From assembly GCF_002847345.1 (NCBI RefSeq), contig NZ_LXFV01000025.1:1-64000 (forward strand): a stretch of 64,000 bases of DNA, in the 5' to 3' direction. Positions 1 to 9,960 of the stretch are shown here, in pieces. A program made the position numbers and the translations under genes. Each line of letters starts with the position of its first letter. Positions within the stretch are counted from its first letter, which is position 1. The notes under the pieces are model-generated. The model was given only the letters and a program-made list of their open reading frames with translations, made no database searches and was not told the DNA's origin. This DNA is from Pectobacterium peruviense. Lineage in GTDB: Bacteria > Pseudomonadota > Gammaproteobacteria > Enterobacterales > Enterobacteriaceae.

Positions 1-35
1 TTTTATCAACCCGGTTGTGTGTTCACATCGCCGTG

Positions 36-105
36 TTGATGGAGGCGCATTATAGGGAGCCGATTCAGAAGCGCAAGCAAATCTAGTAAACTTTTTTCCG
101 TTTGC
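36..105 (-). promoter_or_regulatory. rRNA operon P1 promoter
   Basis: Read on the minus strand there is a -10 hexamer TATAAT (complement of 49-54), a 16-bp spacer and a -35 hexamer TTGCGC (complement of 71-76). The -10 is followed by the GC-rich discriminator GCGCCTCC (41-48) and a start purine near 40. A/T-rich DNA at about 84-105 lies where an UP element would be. TATAAT plus GCGCC discriminator plus 16-bp spacer is the signature of enterobacterial rrn P1 promoters. In E. coli gmhB is also next to rrnH, which supports the reading. P2, the leader and the 16S gene would lie left of the window. Confidence 0.85.
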
Positions 106-128
106 GCATCTTTCATTCGTTCCGCTTG

Positions 129-692
129 TTAACTGTGCATTTTTATCCATTTTGGCAGCTCTGCGAGGCTTTCCAGCACATCATCAGCCAATGCTTCGCC
201 CTGCTCGGTCACGGGTTTACCAGTGCGAACCAGTAATTTATTTCCCACACCAGCGCCAATTGCAGCCTGCATATCCTCTAGCTTATCTCCCACCATATAA
301 GAAGCCGCCATATCAATGTGCAACTCGCTCTGTGCGGAAAGCAGCATACCAGGCTCAGGCTTACGACAATCACAAGTCTGGCGGTATTCATCTTCACCAG
401 CTTCAGGATGATGTGGACAAAAGTAGATGCCATCCAGATCAACACCGCGATCTGCCAGCGACCAGTCCATCCATTCCGTCAGTTGCATAAACTGATCTTC
501 TGTAAATTTACCGCGGGCGATGCCGGACTGATTAGTCACAACAACCAGCGCGAACCCCATGCCCTTCAACTCTCGCATAGCGTCGATGACACCATCAATA
601 AATTGAAAGTTGTCAATCTCATGAACATAACCGTGATCAACATTAATCGTGCCGTCACGATCAAGAAAAATTGCTGGAATGCTTTGTGCCAC
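129..692 (-). CDS. gmhB: D-glycero-beta-D-manno-heptose-1,7-bisphosphate 7-phosphatase
   Basis: This 187-residue cytoplasmic HAD-family phosphatase removes the C7 phosphate from heptose bisphosphate during synthesis of ADP-heptose for the LPS inner core. The HAD nucleophile motif FLDRDGT lies at residues 9-15. The zinc-binding Cys/His cluster expected for GmhB is visible as CPHH in mid-protein followed by CDCRKP, and the late [10 protein letters not shown] segment carries the acidic magnesium ligands. Length agrees with E. coli GmhB. It runs away from metNIQ and toward the rRNA promoter, as in E. coli. No clear promoter was resolved in the short divergent region shared with metN. Confidence 0.97.
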   Translation of the reverse strand: MAQSIPAIFLDRDGTINVDHGYVHEIDNFQFIDGVIDAMRELKGMGFALVVVTNQSGIARGKFTEDQFMQLTEWMDWSLADRGVDLDGIYFCPHHPEAGEDEYRQTCDCRKPEPGMLLSAQSELHIDMAASYMVGDKLEDMQAAIGAGVGNKLLVRTGKPVTEQGEALADDVLESLAELPKWIKMHS

Positions 693-777
693 TGACTTTG
701 CTCCTGAATGGCGTAAATTACGCGGCAGTATCGCATGTTTTCGCCCACGGAGAGAATGCAGGACAGTGACAATCCCG

Positions 778-809
778 ATTGACTTAGACGTCTAGACGCC
801 CTAACATCC
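778..809 (+). promoter_or_regulatory. metNIQ promoter with MetJ operator
   Basis: Tandem 8-bp met boxes lie end to end: AGACGTCT at 786-793 is a perfect match to the MetJ consensus, AGACGCCC at 794-801 is good, and flanking units at 778-785 and 802-809 are weak. They sit inside a promoter with -35 TTGACT (779-784), a 17-bp spacer and -10 TAACAT (802-807). MetJ with S-adenosylmethionine bound here would block RNA polymerase directly, so the methionine importer should be repressed when methionine is plentiful. Assignment rests on the known MetJ consensus and the downstream genes. Confidence 0.88.
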
Positions 810-872
810 ATTTCATCTTCTGTTAATACAGAAACTGATTTATCCAGCCATAGGCACTTACGATAAAAACAT

Positions 873-1904
873 ATGATTGAACTTTCTAATATTACTAAGG
901 TTTTCCAGCAGAACGGGCGGAGCATTACCGCACTTGCTGATGTCAGCCTTCATGTTCCTGCCGGGCAAATCTATGGCGTTATCGGTGCATCGGGCGCTGG
1001 TAAAAGTACATTGATTCGCTGCGTCAATTTATTGGAGCGCCCAACAGAAGGGAAAGTGCTGGTTGATGGACAAGAGCTGACTCAACTGTCAGATAGCCAG
1101 TTGACGCGCGCACGCCGGCAAATCGGCATGATTTTCCAACATTTCAACCTGCTCTCTTCGCGCACCGTTTTTGGCAACATTTCGCTTCCGCTGGAATTGG
1201 ATAACACACCAAAAGCTGACATTACCAAGCGCGTAAACGAATTATTGGAGCTGGTTGGGCTGGCAGATAAGCACGATGTCTACCCAGCCAATTTGTCCGG
1301 CGGACAAAAACAGCGTGTCGCCATTGCGCGTGCGTTGGCAAGCAATCCTAAAGTGCTGCTGTGTGATGAGGCAACCAGTGCATTGGATCCTGCAACAACT
1401 CGCTCGATTCTTGAATTACTGAAAGACATTAATCGTCGTCTGGGCCTAACCATTCTCCTTATTACACATGAAATGGATGTGGTGAAACGCATTTGCGATC
1501 AGGTTGCGGTTATCAGCGACGGACGACTCATCGAGAAAGACACAGTAAGCGAAGTCTTCTCGCATCCTAAAACACCGCTGGCGCAGAAATTCATTCAGTC
1601 AACGTTACACCTAGACATTCCTGACGATTACCTAACTCGTCTGTCCCCTGACCATGGCCCAGACACCACACCTTTATTACGCATGGAGTTTACGGGTAAA
1701 TCGGTGGATGCCCCACTGCTGTCAGAGGTTGCTCGGCGCTTTAACGTCAACAACAACATTATTAGCGCCCAGATGGATTATGCCGGTGGCGTCAAATTCG
1801 GCATCATGCTGGCAGAAATGCATGGCAACGATGCGGATATCAAATCCGCAATCCAATTCCTGCAGGAAAGTCACGTTACTATTGAGGTTCTGGGTTATGT
1901 CTGA
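873..1904 (+). CDS. metN: D-/L-methionine ABC transporter ATP-binding protein
   Basis: MetN is the 343-residue ATPase that powers the MetNIQ methionine importer at the inner face of the cytoplasmic membrane. Walker A (GASGAGKS) is at residues 38-45, the ABC signature LSGGQ at 141-145 and Walker B (VLLCDE) at 161-166. The roughly 100-residue C-terminal extension is the NIL/ACT-like domain that binds methionine and mediates trans-inhibition in this family. It is the first gene of metNIQ behind the MetJ-box promoter, and its last codons overlap metI by 8 bp. The ATG at 873 gives the usual family length. Confidence 0.97.
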   Translation: MIELSNITKVFQQNGRSITALADVSLHVPAGQIYGVIGASGAGKSTLIRCVNLLERPTEGKVLVDGQELTQLSDSQLTRARRQIGMIFQHFNLLSSRTVFGNISLPLELDNTPKADITKRVNELLELVGLADKHDVYPANLSGGQKQRVAIARALASNPKVLLCDEATSALDPATTRSILELLKDINRRLGLTILLITHEMDVVKRICDQVAVISDGRLIEKDTVSEVFSHPKTPLAQKFIQSTLHLDIPDDYLTRLSPDHGPDTTPLLRMEFTGKSVDAPLLSEVARRFNVNNNIISAQMDYAGGVKFGIMLAEMHGNDADIKSAIQFLQESHVTIEVLGYV

Positions 1905-2550
1905 AGCAATGATGTGGTTAATGGCTAAGGGAGTATGGGAAACCGTCGCGATGACGTTTGTTTCTGGCTTCTTTGGCTTTGTGCTTGGCTTACCCGTGGG
2001 CGTTTTATTGTATACCACGCGTCCGGGGCAAATTATCGCCAATCCGAAGATCTACAGGACCGTTTCTGCACTGGTAAACATTTTCCGCTCGATTCCGTTC
2101 ATTATTTTACTGGTATGGATGATTCCTTTTACCCGCATCATTGTCGGAACCTCTATTGGCCTGCAAGCGGCCATCGTTCCTCTCACCGTCGGTGCGGCAC
2201 CGTTTATTGCCCGTATGGTGGAAAACGCGCTGCTTGAAATTCCGACTGGCCTGATCGAAGCCGCCCGCGCGATGGGTGCGACGCCGATGCAGATCGTCAA
2301 AAAGATATTACTGCCAGAAGCGTTACCGGGGCTAATTAATGCCGCAACCATCACGTTAATCACGCTCGTAGGCTATTCTGCTATGGGTGGAGCCGTGGGC
2401 GCAGGCGGCTTAGGTCAAATTGGTTATCAGTATGGTTATATTGGTTATAACGCGACGGTCATGAATACGGTATTAATATTACTCGTTGTTTTGGTTTACC
2501 TGATTCAATTCTGCGGCGACAGGGCAGTAAAAGCTGTCACACACAAGTAG
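1897..2550 (+). CDS. metI: Methionine ABC transporter permease
   Basis: MetI is the 217-residue inner-membrane permease of the methionine importer. The start chosen is the ATG at 1897, giving MSEAMMWLM, which matches the E. coli protein start and overlaps the end of metN by 8 bp, so translation is probably coupled. A longer in-frame extension back to 1654 overlaps metN heavily and has no support. About five hydrophobic segments are visible. The [12 protein letters not shown] segment is the conserved cytoplasmic coupling loop (EAA motif) that contacts MetN. Confidence 0.96.
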   Translation: MSEAMMWLMAKGVWETVAMTFVSGFFGFVLGLPVGVLLYTTRPGQIIANPKIYRTVSALVNIFRSIPFIILLVWMIPFTRIIVGTSIGLQAAIVPLTVGAAPFIARMVENALLEIPTGLIEAARAMGATPMQIVKKILLPEALPGLINAATITLITLVGYSAMGGAVGAGGLGQIGYQYGYIGYNATVMNTVLILLVVLVYLIQFCGDRAVKAVTHK

Positions 2551-2613
2551 TCATCACAATACGCATTTGCCTAAAGGCATCTGCCAAGAAAATAGATAAT
2601 TAGGGGTAAGGAT

Positions 2614-3429
2614 ATGGCGATTAAACTGAAATCTATTGCGACCATTGGCGCACTCATTGGTGCTCTGGCACTAGCGGGATGTGGTCAGGAAGAGAAGAAT
2701 CCTAATCATATTAAAGTCGGCGTTATTGTTGGCGCAGAACAACAGGTTGCAGAAATTGCACAGAAAGTGGCAAAAGACAAATACGGTCTGGACGTTGAGT
2801 TAGTCACATTTAACGACTACGTGTTGCCAAATGAAGCCCTGAGCAAAGGTGACATCGATCTGAACGCCTTCCAGCACAAACCTTATCTGGATCAGCAGAT
2901 CAAGGATCGTGGTTATAAACTGGTTTCTGTCGGCAACAGTTTTGTTTACCCGATTGCGGGTTACTCCAAAAAAATCAAATCGCTGAATGAACTGCAAGAT
3001 GGCGCTCAAGTTGCGCTGCCAAACGACCCAACCAATCTGGGTCGTTCTCTGCTGCTGCTGCAGAAAGTCGGTTTGATTAAACTGAAAGACAACGTTGGCC
3101 TGCTGCCAACCGTACTGGATGTGACCGAAAACCCGAAAAATATCAAACTGGTTGAACTGGAAGCGCCACAACTGCCACGTTCTTTAGATGATGCGCAAAT
3201 TGCTCTGGCCGTCATCAACACCACTTACGCTAGCCAGATTAACCTGACGCCAACGAAAGATGGCCTGTTTGTTGAAGAAAAAGACTCTCCGTATGTAAAC
3301 CTGCTGGTTTCACGCGAAGACAACAAAGACGCTGAAAACGTGAAAAAATTCGTTCAGGCTTACCAGTCTGATGAAGTGAACGATGCAGCAAATAAAATCT
3401 TTAATGGCGGCGCGGTGAAAGGCTGGTAA
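2614..3429 (+). CDS. metQ: Methionine-binding lipoprotein
   Basis: MetQ is the substrate-binding lipoprotein of the methionine importer, 271 residues. The N-terminal signal ends in the lipobox LAGC with acylated Cys23; no Asp follows the Cys, but the protein works at the inner membrane. The rest matches the NlpA/MetQ family, including the GAEQQVAE and NDPTNLGRS segments. It lies 63 bp after metI and its own ribosome site (GGGGTAAGG) precedes the ATG. The hairpin at 3465-3486 closes the operon. Confidence 0.96.
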   Translation: MAIKLKSIATIGALIGALALAGCGQEEKNPNHIKVGVIVGAEQQVAEIAQKVAKDKYGLDVELVTFNDYVLPNEALSKGDIDLNAFQHKPYLDQQIKDRGYKLVSVGNSFVYPIAGYSKKIKSLNELQDGAQVALPNDPTNLGRSLLLLQKVGLIKLKDNVGLLPTVLDVTENPKNIKLVELEAPQLPRSLDDAQIALAVINTTYASQINLTPTKDGLFVEEKDSPYVNLLVSREDNKDAENVKKFVQAYQSDEVNDAANKIFNGGAVKGW

Positions 3430-3464
3430 TCCTGCCCTAACACGTTTAATTAAAAGATATCTGC

Positions 3465-3486
3465 AAGACGGGCTACGGCCCGTCTT
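3465..3486 (+). terminator. metNIQ terminator
   Basis: A 9-bp stem, AAGACGGGC at 3465-3473 pairing with 3478-3486, has a 4-nt loop and is followed by a short T-rich stretch. It lies 35 bp after metQ and before rcsF. Confidence 0.75.
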
Positions 3487-3547
3487 GTTATTTGTGCAAT
3501 TGCTTGCTTCAATACTCGCTCTTTGAGAAAAAGCAGAGGAATCCTTA

Positions 3548-3958
3548 ATGCGTGCTGTTCCCTTTATATTGTTGGCAATGTCGCTGACAGGCTGTTCTTT
3601 ATTTCAGAAGCCACCGGCACCGGCTCCTCAACCCGTTATTGAAACCAAACCCGCAGAGCCTGCGCCGAAACCGAAGCCTGCGGCTCGCCCAACGCCAGCG
3701 GTGTTGTATAAAAGTGCAGAAGAATTAGTCGGTAAACCTTTCCGTGATATGGGCGAAGTTTCCGGTTCTTCATGTCAGGTTAGCGCTCAGGATTCTCCCC
3801 CAAACGCGGCAAATGCGCGAAAAAGAATGCAGAACCGCGCAACGGCAATGAAAGCGAATGCGGTTTTACTGCATGAATGCCAAACCGTCAGCGGTGTCGC
3901 GGGTTGCTACAGCCAGGTTGTTTGTCAGGGCACAGCGCTGAAAGTCTCTGCACAATGA
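3548..3958 (+). CDS. rcsF: Rcs stress-response sensor lipoprotein RcsF
   Basis: RcsF is an outer-membrane lipoprotein that senses damage to LPS or peptidoglycan and relays it to IgaA and the RcsCDB phosphorelay, which controls capsule, motility and, in soft-rot bacteria, virulence enzymes. The 136-residue protein has a lipobox LTGC with acylated Cys16, a Pro/Ala/Lys-rich linker at about residues 20-50, and four further cysteines (76, 111, 120, 126) that fit the two non-consecutive disulfides known for the family. It overlaps trmO by ATGA, suggesting coupled translation. Confidence 0.95.
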   Translation: MRAVPFILLAMSLTGCSLFQKPPAPAPQPVIETKPAEPAPKPKPAARPTPAVLYKSAEELVGKPFRDMGEVSGSSCQVSAQDSPPNAANARKRMQNRATAMKANAVLLHECQTVSGVAGCYSQVVCQGTALKVSAQ

Positions 3959-4671
3959 GTCAATTTGTTTTCAATCAGATCGGGGTTATCCGCTCACCGT
4001 ATAAAGAAAAATTTGCCATTCCGCGGCAGCCGGGTCTGATTGAAGATGGAGGTGGAGAGCTTCAGCTATTACCGCCGTATAATCAGGCGGAGTGTGTCCG
4101 CGGGCTGGAGGATTTCAGCCATATTTGGATATTGTTCATTTTTCATCAAACGATGGAAGGCGGCTGGCGTCCGACTGTGCGGCCACCGCGCCTGGGAGGA
4201 AACACACGCACGGGCGTTTTCGCGACGCGTTCTACCTTCCGTCCCAACCCTATTGGCATGTCATTGGTTGAATTAAAAGGGATCCGAGCAAAAGGCGATG
4301 CGATTACACTTGAATTAGGCAGCCTTGATCTGGTCGACGGCACACCGATAGTCGATATAAAACCCTATCTACCCTTTGCAGAAAGTCATCCTCAGGCGCG
4401 AGCGGGTTTTGCCCAAATGGCACCCGATGCCGCGATGCCAGTACTTTTTTCTCCGCTTGCGGAAAACCAGATCGCAGAACATCAAAAGAAATATCCTCAG
4501 CTAAAACGCTTTATCTCACAGGTATTGGCACAGGATCCGCGCCCTGCCTACCGCAAAGGAGAAAGTACCACGCGGGAATACGCCGTTTTGCTACTGGAAT
4601 TCAATGTGCGCTGGCGCGTATGCGGGGAACAAACTGAAGTGTTAAGCCTCGACCCGTCTCACACGAGTTAA
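3955..4671 (+). CDS. trmO: tRNA (adenine37-N6)-methyltransferase TrmO
   Basis: TrmO (TsaA/YaeB) methylates N6 of t6A37 in a tRNA-Thr using S-adenosylmethionine. The start chosen is ATG 3955, which overlaps the rcsF stop (ATGA) and gives a 238-residue protein beginning MSQFVFNQIGVIRSPY, the typical family start; an in-frame extension to 3877 lies within rcsF and is not needed. The conserved TsaA segments are visible: IGVIRSPY, a RPPRLGGN-type loop, FRPNPIG and DGTPIVDIKPYLP. The rcsF-trmO order is the same in E. coli. Confidence 0.94.
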   Translation: MSQFVFNQIGVIRSPYKEKFAIPRQPGLIEDGGGELQLLPPYNQAECVRGLEDFSHIWILFIFHQTMEGGWRPTVRPPRLGGNTRTGVFATRSTFRPNPIGMSLVELKGIRAKGDAITLELGSLDLVDGTPIVDIKPYLPFAESHPQARAGFAQMAPDAAMPVLFSPLAENQIAEHQKKYPQLKRFISQVLAQDPRPAYRKGESTTREYAVLLLEFNVRWRVCGEQTEVLSLDPSHTS

Positions 4672-4716
4672 TACGCGAACCACAGCAATATATTCTAAAA
4701 TTGTCCCTGCTCTCTT

Positions 4717-4743
4717 TTGACACGCCGCCCACGCTGGTAAACT
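4717..4743 (+). promoter_or_regulatory. Possible proS promoter
   Basis: A perfect -35 TTGACA (4717-4722) is followed after 15 bp by TAAACT (4738-4743). The spacer is shorter than ideal, so this is a tentative assignment. It lies about 75 bp upstream of the proS start codon in the 145-bp gap after trmO. Confidence 0.4.
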
Positions 4744-4816
4744 AAGCCACTTTTTATGTGCCTTCGGCTGCGCGGCAGCCCTATGCTATTTCTCGTTCTA
4801 ACGGAACTAAAACCCC

Positions 4817-6535
4817 ATGCGTACTAGCCAATACATGCTCTCCACTCTCAAGGAGACGCCAGCCGATGCCGAAGTCATCAGCCATCAGTTGATGCTCCGA
4901 GCAGGAATGATTCGTAAACTGGCCTCCGGCCTTTACACCTGGTTGCCGACCGGTTTACGTGTTTTGAGAAAAGTTGAAAATATCGTGCGCGAAGAGATGA
5001 ACAACGCGGGCGCTATTGAAGTATCCATGCCGGTTGTTCAGCCTGCCGATTTATGGGTGGAAAGTGGCCGTTGGGATCAGTATGGCCCTGAACTACTGCG
5101 CTTTGTCGATCGTGGTGAACGCCCATTCGTACTCGGCCCAACACACGAAGAAGTCATTACTGACCTGATTCGTAATGAAGTCAGCTCTTATAAGCAGCTG
5201 CCGCTGAATTTCTTCCAGATTCAAACCAAATTCCGCGATGAAGTTCGCCCACGTTTTGGCGTAATGCGCTCACGTGAATTCCTGATGAAAGACGCCTATT
5301 CTTTCCACACCTCACAGGAATCGCTGCAGGTTACCTACGACGCCATGTACGCTGCTTACAGCAAGATTTTCAGCCGCATGGATCTGGATTTCAGAGCCGT
5401 TCAAGCAGATACCGGTTCTATCGGTGGCAATGCATCCCACGAATTCCAGGTACTGGCGAGCAGCGGTGAAGACGATATCGTTTTCTCAACGGAATCCGAC
5501 TACGCAGCAAATATTGAACTGGCAGAAGCTGTCGCGCCGAAGTTAGGCCGTGCGGAAGCAAAGGAAGAGATGCGTTTGATTGATACGCCAAACGCCAAGA
5601 CCATCGCCGAGCTGGTTGAGCAGTTTACGCTGCCAGTAGAAAAAACGGTGAAAACGCTGCTGGTTAAAGCAACGGAAGAAAGCGGCCATAAACTGGTTGC
5701 GTTGCTGGTTCGAGGCGATCACGAACTGAACGAAATCAAAGCAGAGAAAATTGCTCAGGTAGCCAGTCCACTGACTTTCGCAACGGAAGACGAGATCCGC
5801 GCAATCATCGGCGCAGGCCCAGGTTCACTCGGCCCAGTCAAGTTGTCGATTCCCGTCGTTGTTGACCGCACCGTTGCGGCCATGAGCGACTTCAGCGCTG
5901 GCGCGAACATTGATGGTAAACACTATTTTGGCATCAACTGGGTGCGTGACGTTGCGCTGCCGCAGGTAGCAGATATCCGTAATGTAATTGAAGGCGACAT
6001 CAGTCCAGACGGTAAAGGCACACTGCAAATTAAACGCGGTATCGAAGTGGGCCATATTTTCCAACTGGGCAGCAAGTATTCTGAAGCACTGAAAGCGACC
6101 GTTCAAGGTGAAGACGGACGCAACCAGACGCTAACGATGGGCTGTTACGGTATTGGTGTAACTCGTGTTGTCGCGGCAGCGATTGAGCAAAACCATGACG
6201 AACGCGGCATCATCTGGCCAGACGCGATTGCGCCTTTCCACGTTGCCATTCTGCCAATGAATATGCACAAATCTTTCCGCGTGAAAGAAGTGGCCGAGGA
6301 TATCTACCAGCAACTTCGCGCTAAAGGCATTGAAGTGCTGCTCGATGATCGTAAAGAGCGCCCGGGCGTGATGTTCGCCGATATGGAATTGATTGGCGTA
6401 CCGCACACCATCGTTATTGGCGATCGCAATCTGGATAGCGAAGAGATTGAATACAAAAATCGCCGCGTCGGTGAAAAGCAGATGATTAAAACCAGCGAAA
6501 TCATCGATTTCCTGCTGGCAAATATCGTACGCTAA
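4817..6535 (+). CDS. proS: Prolyl-tRNA synthetase
   Basis: ProS charges tRNA-Pro with proline in the cytoplasm. The 572-residue length equals the long bacterial form. Class II motifs are visible: the motif 2 region [17 protein letters not shown], the threonine-containing substrate loop GPTHEE, and motif 3 [10 protein letters not shown]. The middle of the protein (about residues 220-400) is the YbaK-like editing insertion that hydrolyses mischarged Ala-tRNA-Pro. The C-terminal anticodon-binding domain follows, with [17 protein letters not shown]. It converges on rpoS with a shared terminator. Confidence 0.98.
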   Translation: MRTSQYMLSTLKETPADAEVISHQLMLRAGMIRKLASGLYTWLPTGLRVLRKVENIVREEMNNAGAIEVSMPVVQPADLWVESGRWDQYGPELLRFVDRGERPFVLGPTHEEVITDLIRNEVSSYKQLPLNFFQIQTKFRDEVRPRFGVMRSREFLMKDAYSFHTSQESLQVTYDAMYAAYSKIFSRMDLDFRAVQADTGSIGGNASHEFQVLASSGEDDIVFSTESDYAANIELAEAVAPKLGRAEAKEEMRLIDTPNAKTIAELVEQFTLPVEKTVKTLLVKATEESGHKLVALLVRGDHELNEIKAEKIAQVASPLTFATEDEIRAIIGAGPGSLGPVKLSIPVVVDRTVAAMSDFSAGANIDGKHYFGINWVRDVALPQVADIRNVIEGDISPDGKGTLQIKRGIEVGHIFQLGSKYSEALKATVQGEDGRNQTLTMGCYGIGVTRVVAAAIEQNHDERGIIWPDAIAPFHVAILPMNMHKSFRVKEVAEDIYQQLRAKGIEVLLDDRKERPGVMFADMELIGVPHTIVIGDRNLDSEEIEYKNRRVGEKQMIKTSEIIDFLLANIVR

Positions 6536-6581
6536 TCGCCGTCAGACTGCCCTTTCACACGAAAGGGCAAACACAGACATA

Positions 6582-6611
6582 AAAAAATGGTGGGTTTCCC
6601 CACCATTTTTT
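6582..6611. terminator. Bidirectional terminator between proS and rpoS
   Basis: A 13-bp perfect stem (6582-6594 with 6599-6611) has a GC core of GGTGGG, a 4-nt loop, and an A run on one side and a T run on the other. It therefore reads as an intrinsic terminator in both directions, serving convergent proS (plus) and rpoS (minus). Confidence 0.93.
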
Positions 6612-6640
6612 ATTTCAAGATATCAGTAACCCGTCACGAA

Positions 6641-7633
6641 TTATTCACGAAACAGTTCTTCAATGCTTAAACCCTGAACCTGCAAAATTTCACGCAGGCG
6701 GCGTAAGCCTTCAACCTGAATCTGACGAACACGTTCACGCGTTAAGCCGATTTCACGACCCACATCTTCCAGCGTAGCCGCTTCATACCCTAACAGCCCG
6801 AAACGACGCGCCAACACCTCACGCTGTTTGGCATTAAGCTCAAACAGCCATTTAACGATATTCTGTTTCATATCGTTATCCTGCGTGGTGTCTTCAGGTC
6901 CGTTGTCTTTTTCGTCTGCCAGAATATCCAGCAACGCTTTTTCCGAATCACCACCCAGCGGGGTATCGACGGAAGTAATACGCTCATTCAGGCGCAGCAT
7001 GCGGTTGACGTCATCAACTGGCTTATCAAGCTGTTCGGCAATTTCTTCCGCACTCGGCTCGTGGTCCAGTTTATGAGACAACTCGCGCGCGGTGCGCAAG
7101 TAAACGTTGAGTTCTTTGACAATGTGAATAGGCAAACGGATGGTGCGGGTTTGATTCATGATCGCCCGCTCTATCGTCTGTCGAATCCACCAGGTAGCGT
7201 AGGTTGAAAAACGAAATCCTCTTTCTGGATCGAATTTTTCAACCGCACGGATCAGGCCGAGGTTCCCCTCTTCAATCAGGTCTAGCAGCGCCAGACCTCG
7301 ATTGTTGTAACGGCGGGCAATTTTCACCACCAGCCGCAGGTTACTCTCGATCATCCGGCGGCGCGATGGGATATCGCCACGCAACGCGCGTCGGGCAAAA
7401 TAGACTTCTTCTTCTGCGGTTAAAAGCGGCGAATAGCCGATCTCTCCCAAATAGAGCTGTGTTGCGTCTAGGACACGCTGTGGGACCCCTTGTGATAATA
7501 GCTCGTCTTCCGCCGAGTCATTATCATTGGTATCTTCCTCTGCCAGCGCTTTATCGTCAAAAACGTCAAGTCCATTTTCTTCGAAATCGGTATCTTCATG
7601 TAACTCGTTAACTTTCAGCGTACTTTGGCTCAT
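6641..7633 (-). CDS. rpoS: RNA polymerase sigma factor sigma-S
   Basis: RpoS is the stationary-phase and general-stress sigma factor; its 330 residues equal E. coli RpoS. Region 1.2 begins with [19 protein letters not shown], region 2 has [18 protein letters not shown] and the -10 recognition segment [16 protein letters not shown], and region 4 ends with the helix-turn-helix [20 protein letters not shown]. It lies directly after nlpD on the minus strand, as in other enterobacteria, where the main rpoS promoter is inside nlpD; I could not place that promoter here by eye. Confidence 0.98.
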   Translation of the reverse strand: MSQSTLKVNELHEDTDFEENGLDVFDDKALAEEDTNDNDSAEDELLSQGVPQRVLDATQLYLGEIGYSPLLTAEEEVYFARRALRGDIPSRRRMIESNLRLVVKIARRYNNRGLALLDLIEEGNLGLIRAVEKFDPERGFRFSTYATWWIRQTIERAIMNQTRTIRLPIHIVKELNVYLRTARELSHKLDHEPSAEEIAEQLDKPVDDVNRMLRLNERITSVDTPLGGDSEKALLDILADEKDNGPEDTTQDNDMKQNIVKWLFELNAKQREVLARRFGLLGYEAATLEDVGREIGLTRERVRQIQVEGLRRLREILQVQGLSIEELFRE

Positions 7634-7686
7634 AAGTGGCTCCTACCCGTGATCCCTTGGCAGAATACCGAAATACTCTGCCCGAT

Positions 7687-8721
7687 TTATCGCTGCGGCA
7701 GAAAACGCAGCGGGTTTACGGATTTCCCCTTGTAACGAATTTCAAAGTGCAAGCGAACTGAGCTTGTGCCCGTACTGCCCATCGTAGCGATTTTTTGTCC
7801 TGCCGTGACGTCTTGCTGCTCACGGACTAGCATCGTATCGTTATGGGCATAAGCACTGAGGTAGTCATCATTATGTTTGATGATTATCAGATTTCCGTAA
7901 CCACGTAGCGCATTACCCGCATACACCACGCGCCCACTGGCGGTTGCGGTGATCGGTTGCCCACGTGAGCCGGCGATATCAATCCCTTTATTTCCCCCCT
8001 CAGAAGCGGAGAAACTATCTATGACTTTCCCATCGGTAGGCCAACGCCAACTGCCGACAGCAGCAGTATTGCTGCTGGCAACAGCCGCTGGAGCGGAAAC
8101 AGGAGCGGTTGTTGTTGCCCCTGCCGTAGGTAACATCTTACCTACATTCTGTTTACCCTGATTACCAGAATACGCATTAGTTGACTGAGAATCAACCGAT
8201 GTAGATTGTATTTGAGCACTTGATGGCGGCGTCGGGACTCCACCTCGGGTGGCATCCGTTGTTGCCAACATTCCACCACCGCTCATCATGCCGCCGCCAG
8301 AAGCGTTGTTGCCAGAGCCACTACCTAAGCTCAGTGATTGCCCGACATTCAGGCTATACGGCTCAGGGATATTATTGCGCTGCGCCAGATCCCGGTAATC
8401 ATTGCCAGTAATCCAGGCGATATAAAACAGGGTATCTCCCCGTTTAACGGTATAGTCATTGCCGCCGCTGTAGCTGCCTTTCGGAATATTACCGTAGCTG
8501 CGATTGTAAACAATTCGGCCTTCGGACGTTGCTGCCACACTTTCACCCGCCGTTGAAATGCGTGATGGTGGCGCAGATAACATTCCCCCTCGGCTGCCCG
8601 TATTTCCGTCAACGCTGCTGATCGGTGCGGATTTTGAATTATTATTGGTGCATCCAGCCAACCCTAAGACAATCACCGTACACGCAGCAATGTGACGCAA
8701 ATTCATCATTCGGCTTCCCAT
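7687..8721 (-). CDS. nlpD: Murein hydrolase activator lipoprotein NlpD
   Basis: NlpD is an outer-membrane lipoprotein that activates the amidase AmiC during septal peptidoglycan splitting. I chose ATG 8721, which gives 344 residues, has AAGG and GGGGAG ribosome-site sequences just upstream, and places a lipobox LAGC with Cys24 in a normal position. A longer in-frame opening to 8895 would read through the ERIC repeat and is rejected. A LysM domain ([17 protein letters not shown] onward) follows a flexible stretch, then a Ser/Gly/Thr-rich linker, then a C-terminal LytM domain. The usual HxxxD motif is replaced in GIDIAG, consistent with a non-catalytic activator. Confidence 0.94.
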   Translation of the reverse strand: MGSRMMNLRHIAACTVIVLGLAGCTNNNSKSAPISSVDGNTGSRGGMLSAPPSRISTAGESVAATSEGRIVYNRSYGNIPKGSYSGGNDYTVKRGDTLFYIAWITGNDYRDLAQRNNIPEPYSLNVGQSLSLGSGSGNNASGGGMMSGGGMLATTDATRGGVPTPPSSAQIQSTSVDSQSTNAYSGNQGKQNVGKMLPTAGATTTAPVSAPAAVASSNTAAVGSWRWPTDGKVIDSFSASEGGNKGIDIAGSRGQPITATASGRVVYAGNALRGYGNLIIIKHNDDYLSAYAHNDTMLVREQQDVTAGQKIATMGSTGTSSVRLHFEIRYKGKSVNPLRFLPQR

Positions 8722-8762
8722 GCGCCTTACTCCCCTATACCTATAGCGTTCAAAAAAATAAC

Positions 8763-8889
8763 TATACCCATCATACTTCAAGCCGCATGTACGTTGGCTT
8801 TCCTTAGTCACCCCAATCACATACTCATGTAAGCTCCTGGGGAATCCTGCGGTTGCCACCTGCCTGCAACTCGAATTATTTAGGGTATA
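8763..8889 (+). repeat. ERIC element (127 bp)
   Basis: A 127-bp imperfect palindrome is bounded by TATACCC (8763-8769) and GGGTATA (8883-8889). Its centre has CACCCCAATCACATACT followed by ATGTAAGCTCCTGGGG, which matches the ERIC core, and the right end reads CTGCAACTCGAATTATTTAG. Length and core sequence fit the enterobacterial repetitive intergenic consensus. It sits just upstream of nlpD, between pcm and nlpD, so transcripts from pcm into nlpD would carry its large hairpin. Confidence 0.92.
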
Positions 8890-8961
8890 TAACATTCAAA
8901 AAACAGTCGTACCCAGAACTCAATTCGGACATGTGTGCCTCGCATCCGCTGCCGCTTCACT

Positions 8962-9007
8962 AATCGTAGCCTAACTGACCGTAGCGTAAATGATTGTAGC
9001 GTAAACG
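8962..9007. repeat. Three-unit 15-bp tandem repeat
   Basis: Three degenerate units with a shared GTAGCSTAA core lie head to tail at 8962-8977, 8978-8992 and 8993-9007, inside the unusually long 472-bp gap between pcm and nlpD. The remainder of that gap (about 9008-9193) holds no gene that I can see; it probably contains the nlpD promoter. Confidence 0.6.
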
Positions 9008-9193
9008 ATATCCGGCGTTTTATTCGTTAGTTGGAACGAGAAAGATCGCTACTTCACCATCGCTGGCGCATAAGCAAAACGGGAGAGGCACCACGATGGT
9101 TAGATGCTAACAATATCAACAAGTTCGCACCATAAAACAGTTGTATTGAAATTTTAAAGACTTAACAACACATGCATATCGTCGCCAACGGTA

Positions 9194-9820
9194 TCAGGCT
9201 AATTCCCCTTTGACCAGCGGAACAAACCGAACTGCTTCAACCGTTTTAATAATAAATTCACCAGCATGGCGTTGAACAACCTGCAATATTTGCGACTGTT
9301 CCCCGACGGGCAACACCATCACACCACCTTCATCAAGCTGTTCCAGCAGCGCTCGAGGAATTTCCGGCGGTGCAGCGGTAACGATAATGGCATCAAACGG
9401 TCCGCGTGACGCCCAGCCCTGCCACCCATCGCCATGGCGAGTAGATACATTGTGTAAATCAAGCTGCTTTAAGCGACGTTTAGCCTGCCATTGTAGCCCT
9501 TTGATGCGCTCAACCGAGCAAACATGCTGAACCAAATGCGCTAAAATCGCCGTTTGATAACCTGAACCGGTGCCAATCTCCAGCACACGGGATACGGGCG
9601 TCAGGTTAAGCAGCTCCGTCATCTTCGCGACCATATAAGGCTGCGAAATAGTCTGGCCGGAACCGATAGGCAGAGCGGTATTTTCATACGCTTTATGTTC
9701 GAAAGCTTCGTCAACAAAACGTTCTCTGGGTACGGCTTCTATCGCCGTCAGCAGACGTTCGTCCTCTATGCCCTGTTGGCGCAACTGCGCCAACAACGTT
9801 TCTATACGTTTGTTTACCAT
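9194..9820 (-). CDS. pcm: Protein-L-isoaspartate O-methyltransferase
   Basis: Pcm methylates isoaspartyl residues in aged proteins using S-adenosylmethionine, starting their repair. The 208 residues include the SAM-binding loop [15 protein letters not shown] and the family motif [17 protein letters not shown]. The C-terminus [12 protein letters not shown] is identical to that of E. coli Pcm. In E. coli pcm overlaps the end of surE; here the start codon region still reads as a Glu-Trp-stop in the overlapping frame, but surE itself is missing and truD is only 140 bp upstream. Confidence 0.97.
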   Translation of the reverse strand: MVNKRIETLLAQLRQQGIEDERLLTAIEAVPRERFVDEAFEHKAYENTALPIGSGQTISQPYMVAKMTELLNLTPVSRVLEIGTGSGYQTAILAHLVQHVCSVERIKGLQWQAKRRLKQLDLHNVSTRHGDGWQGWASRGPFDAIIVTAAPPEIPRALLEQLDEGGVMVLPVGEQSQILQVVQRHAGEFIIKTVEAVRFVPLVKGELA

Positions 9821-9960
9821 TCCCCGCCGACCTCAGCTCTGGTTAACCTCATCGCCAATACAGCAATATTCCCGCACAGGGGTAAGCCAGCCGCCGCAAT
9901 TGCACGGTTACCGACCTTGATTCTCTTCAACTATTTTCGGCAAAAAAGCGTTGCCGCACA

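Noticed and set aside
1654-2550. Extended metI reading of 298 residues
   Set aside because: The added 81 residues overlap metN in another frame and have no family similarity; ATG 1897 matches MetI and overlaps metN by only 8 bp.
8722-8895. N-terminal extension of nlpD
   Set aside because: It would translate the ERIC element and place the signal peptide and lipobox internally; ATG 8721 has ribosome-site sequences just upstream.
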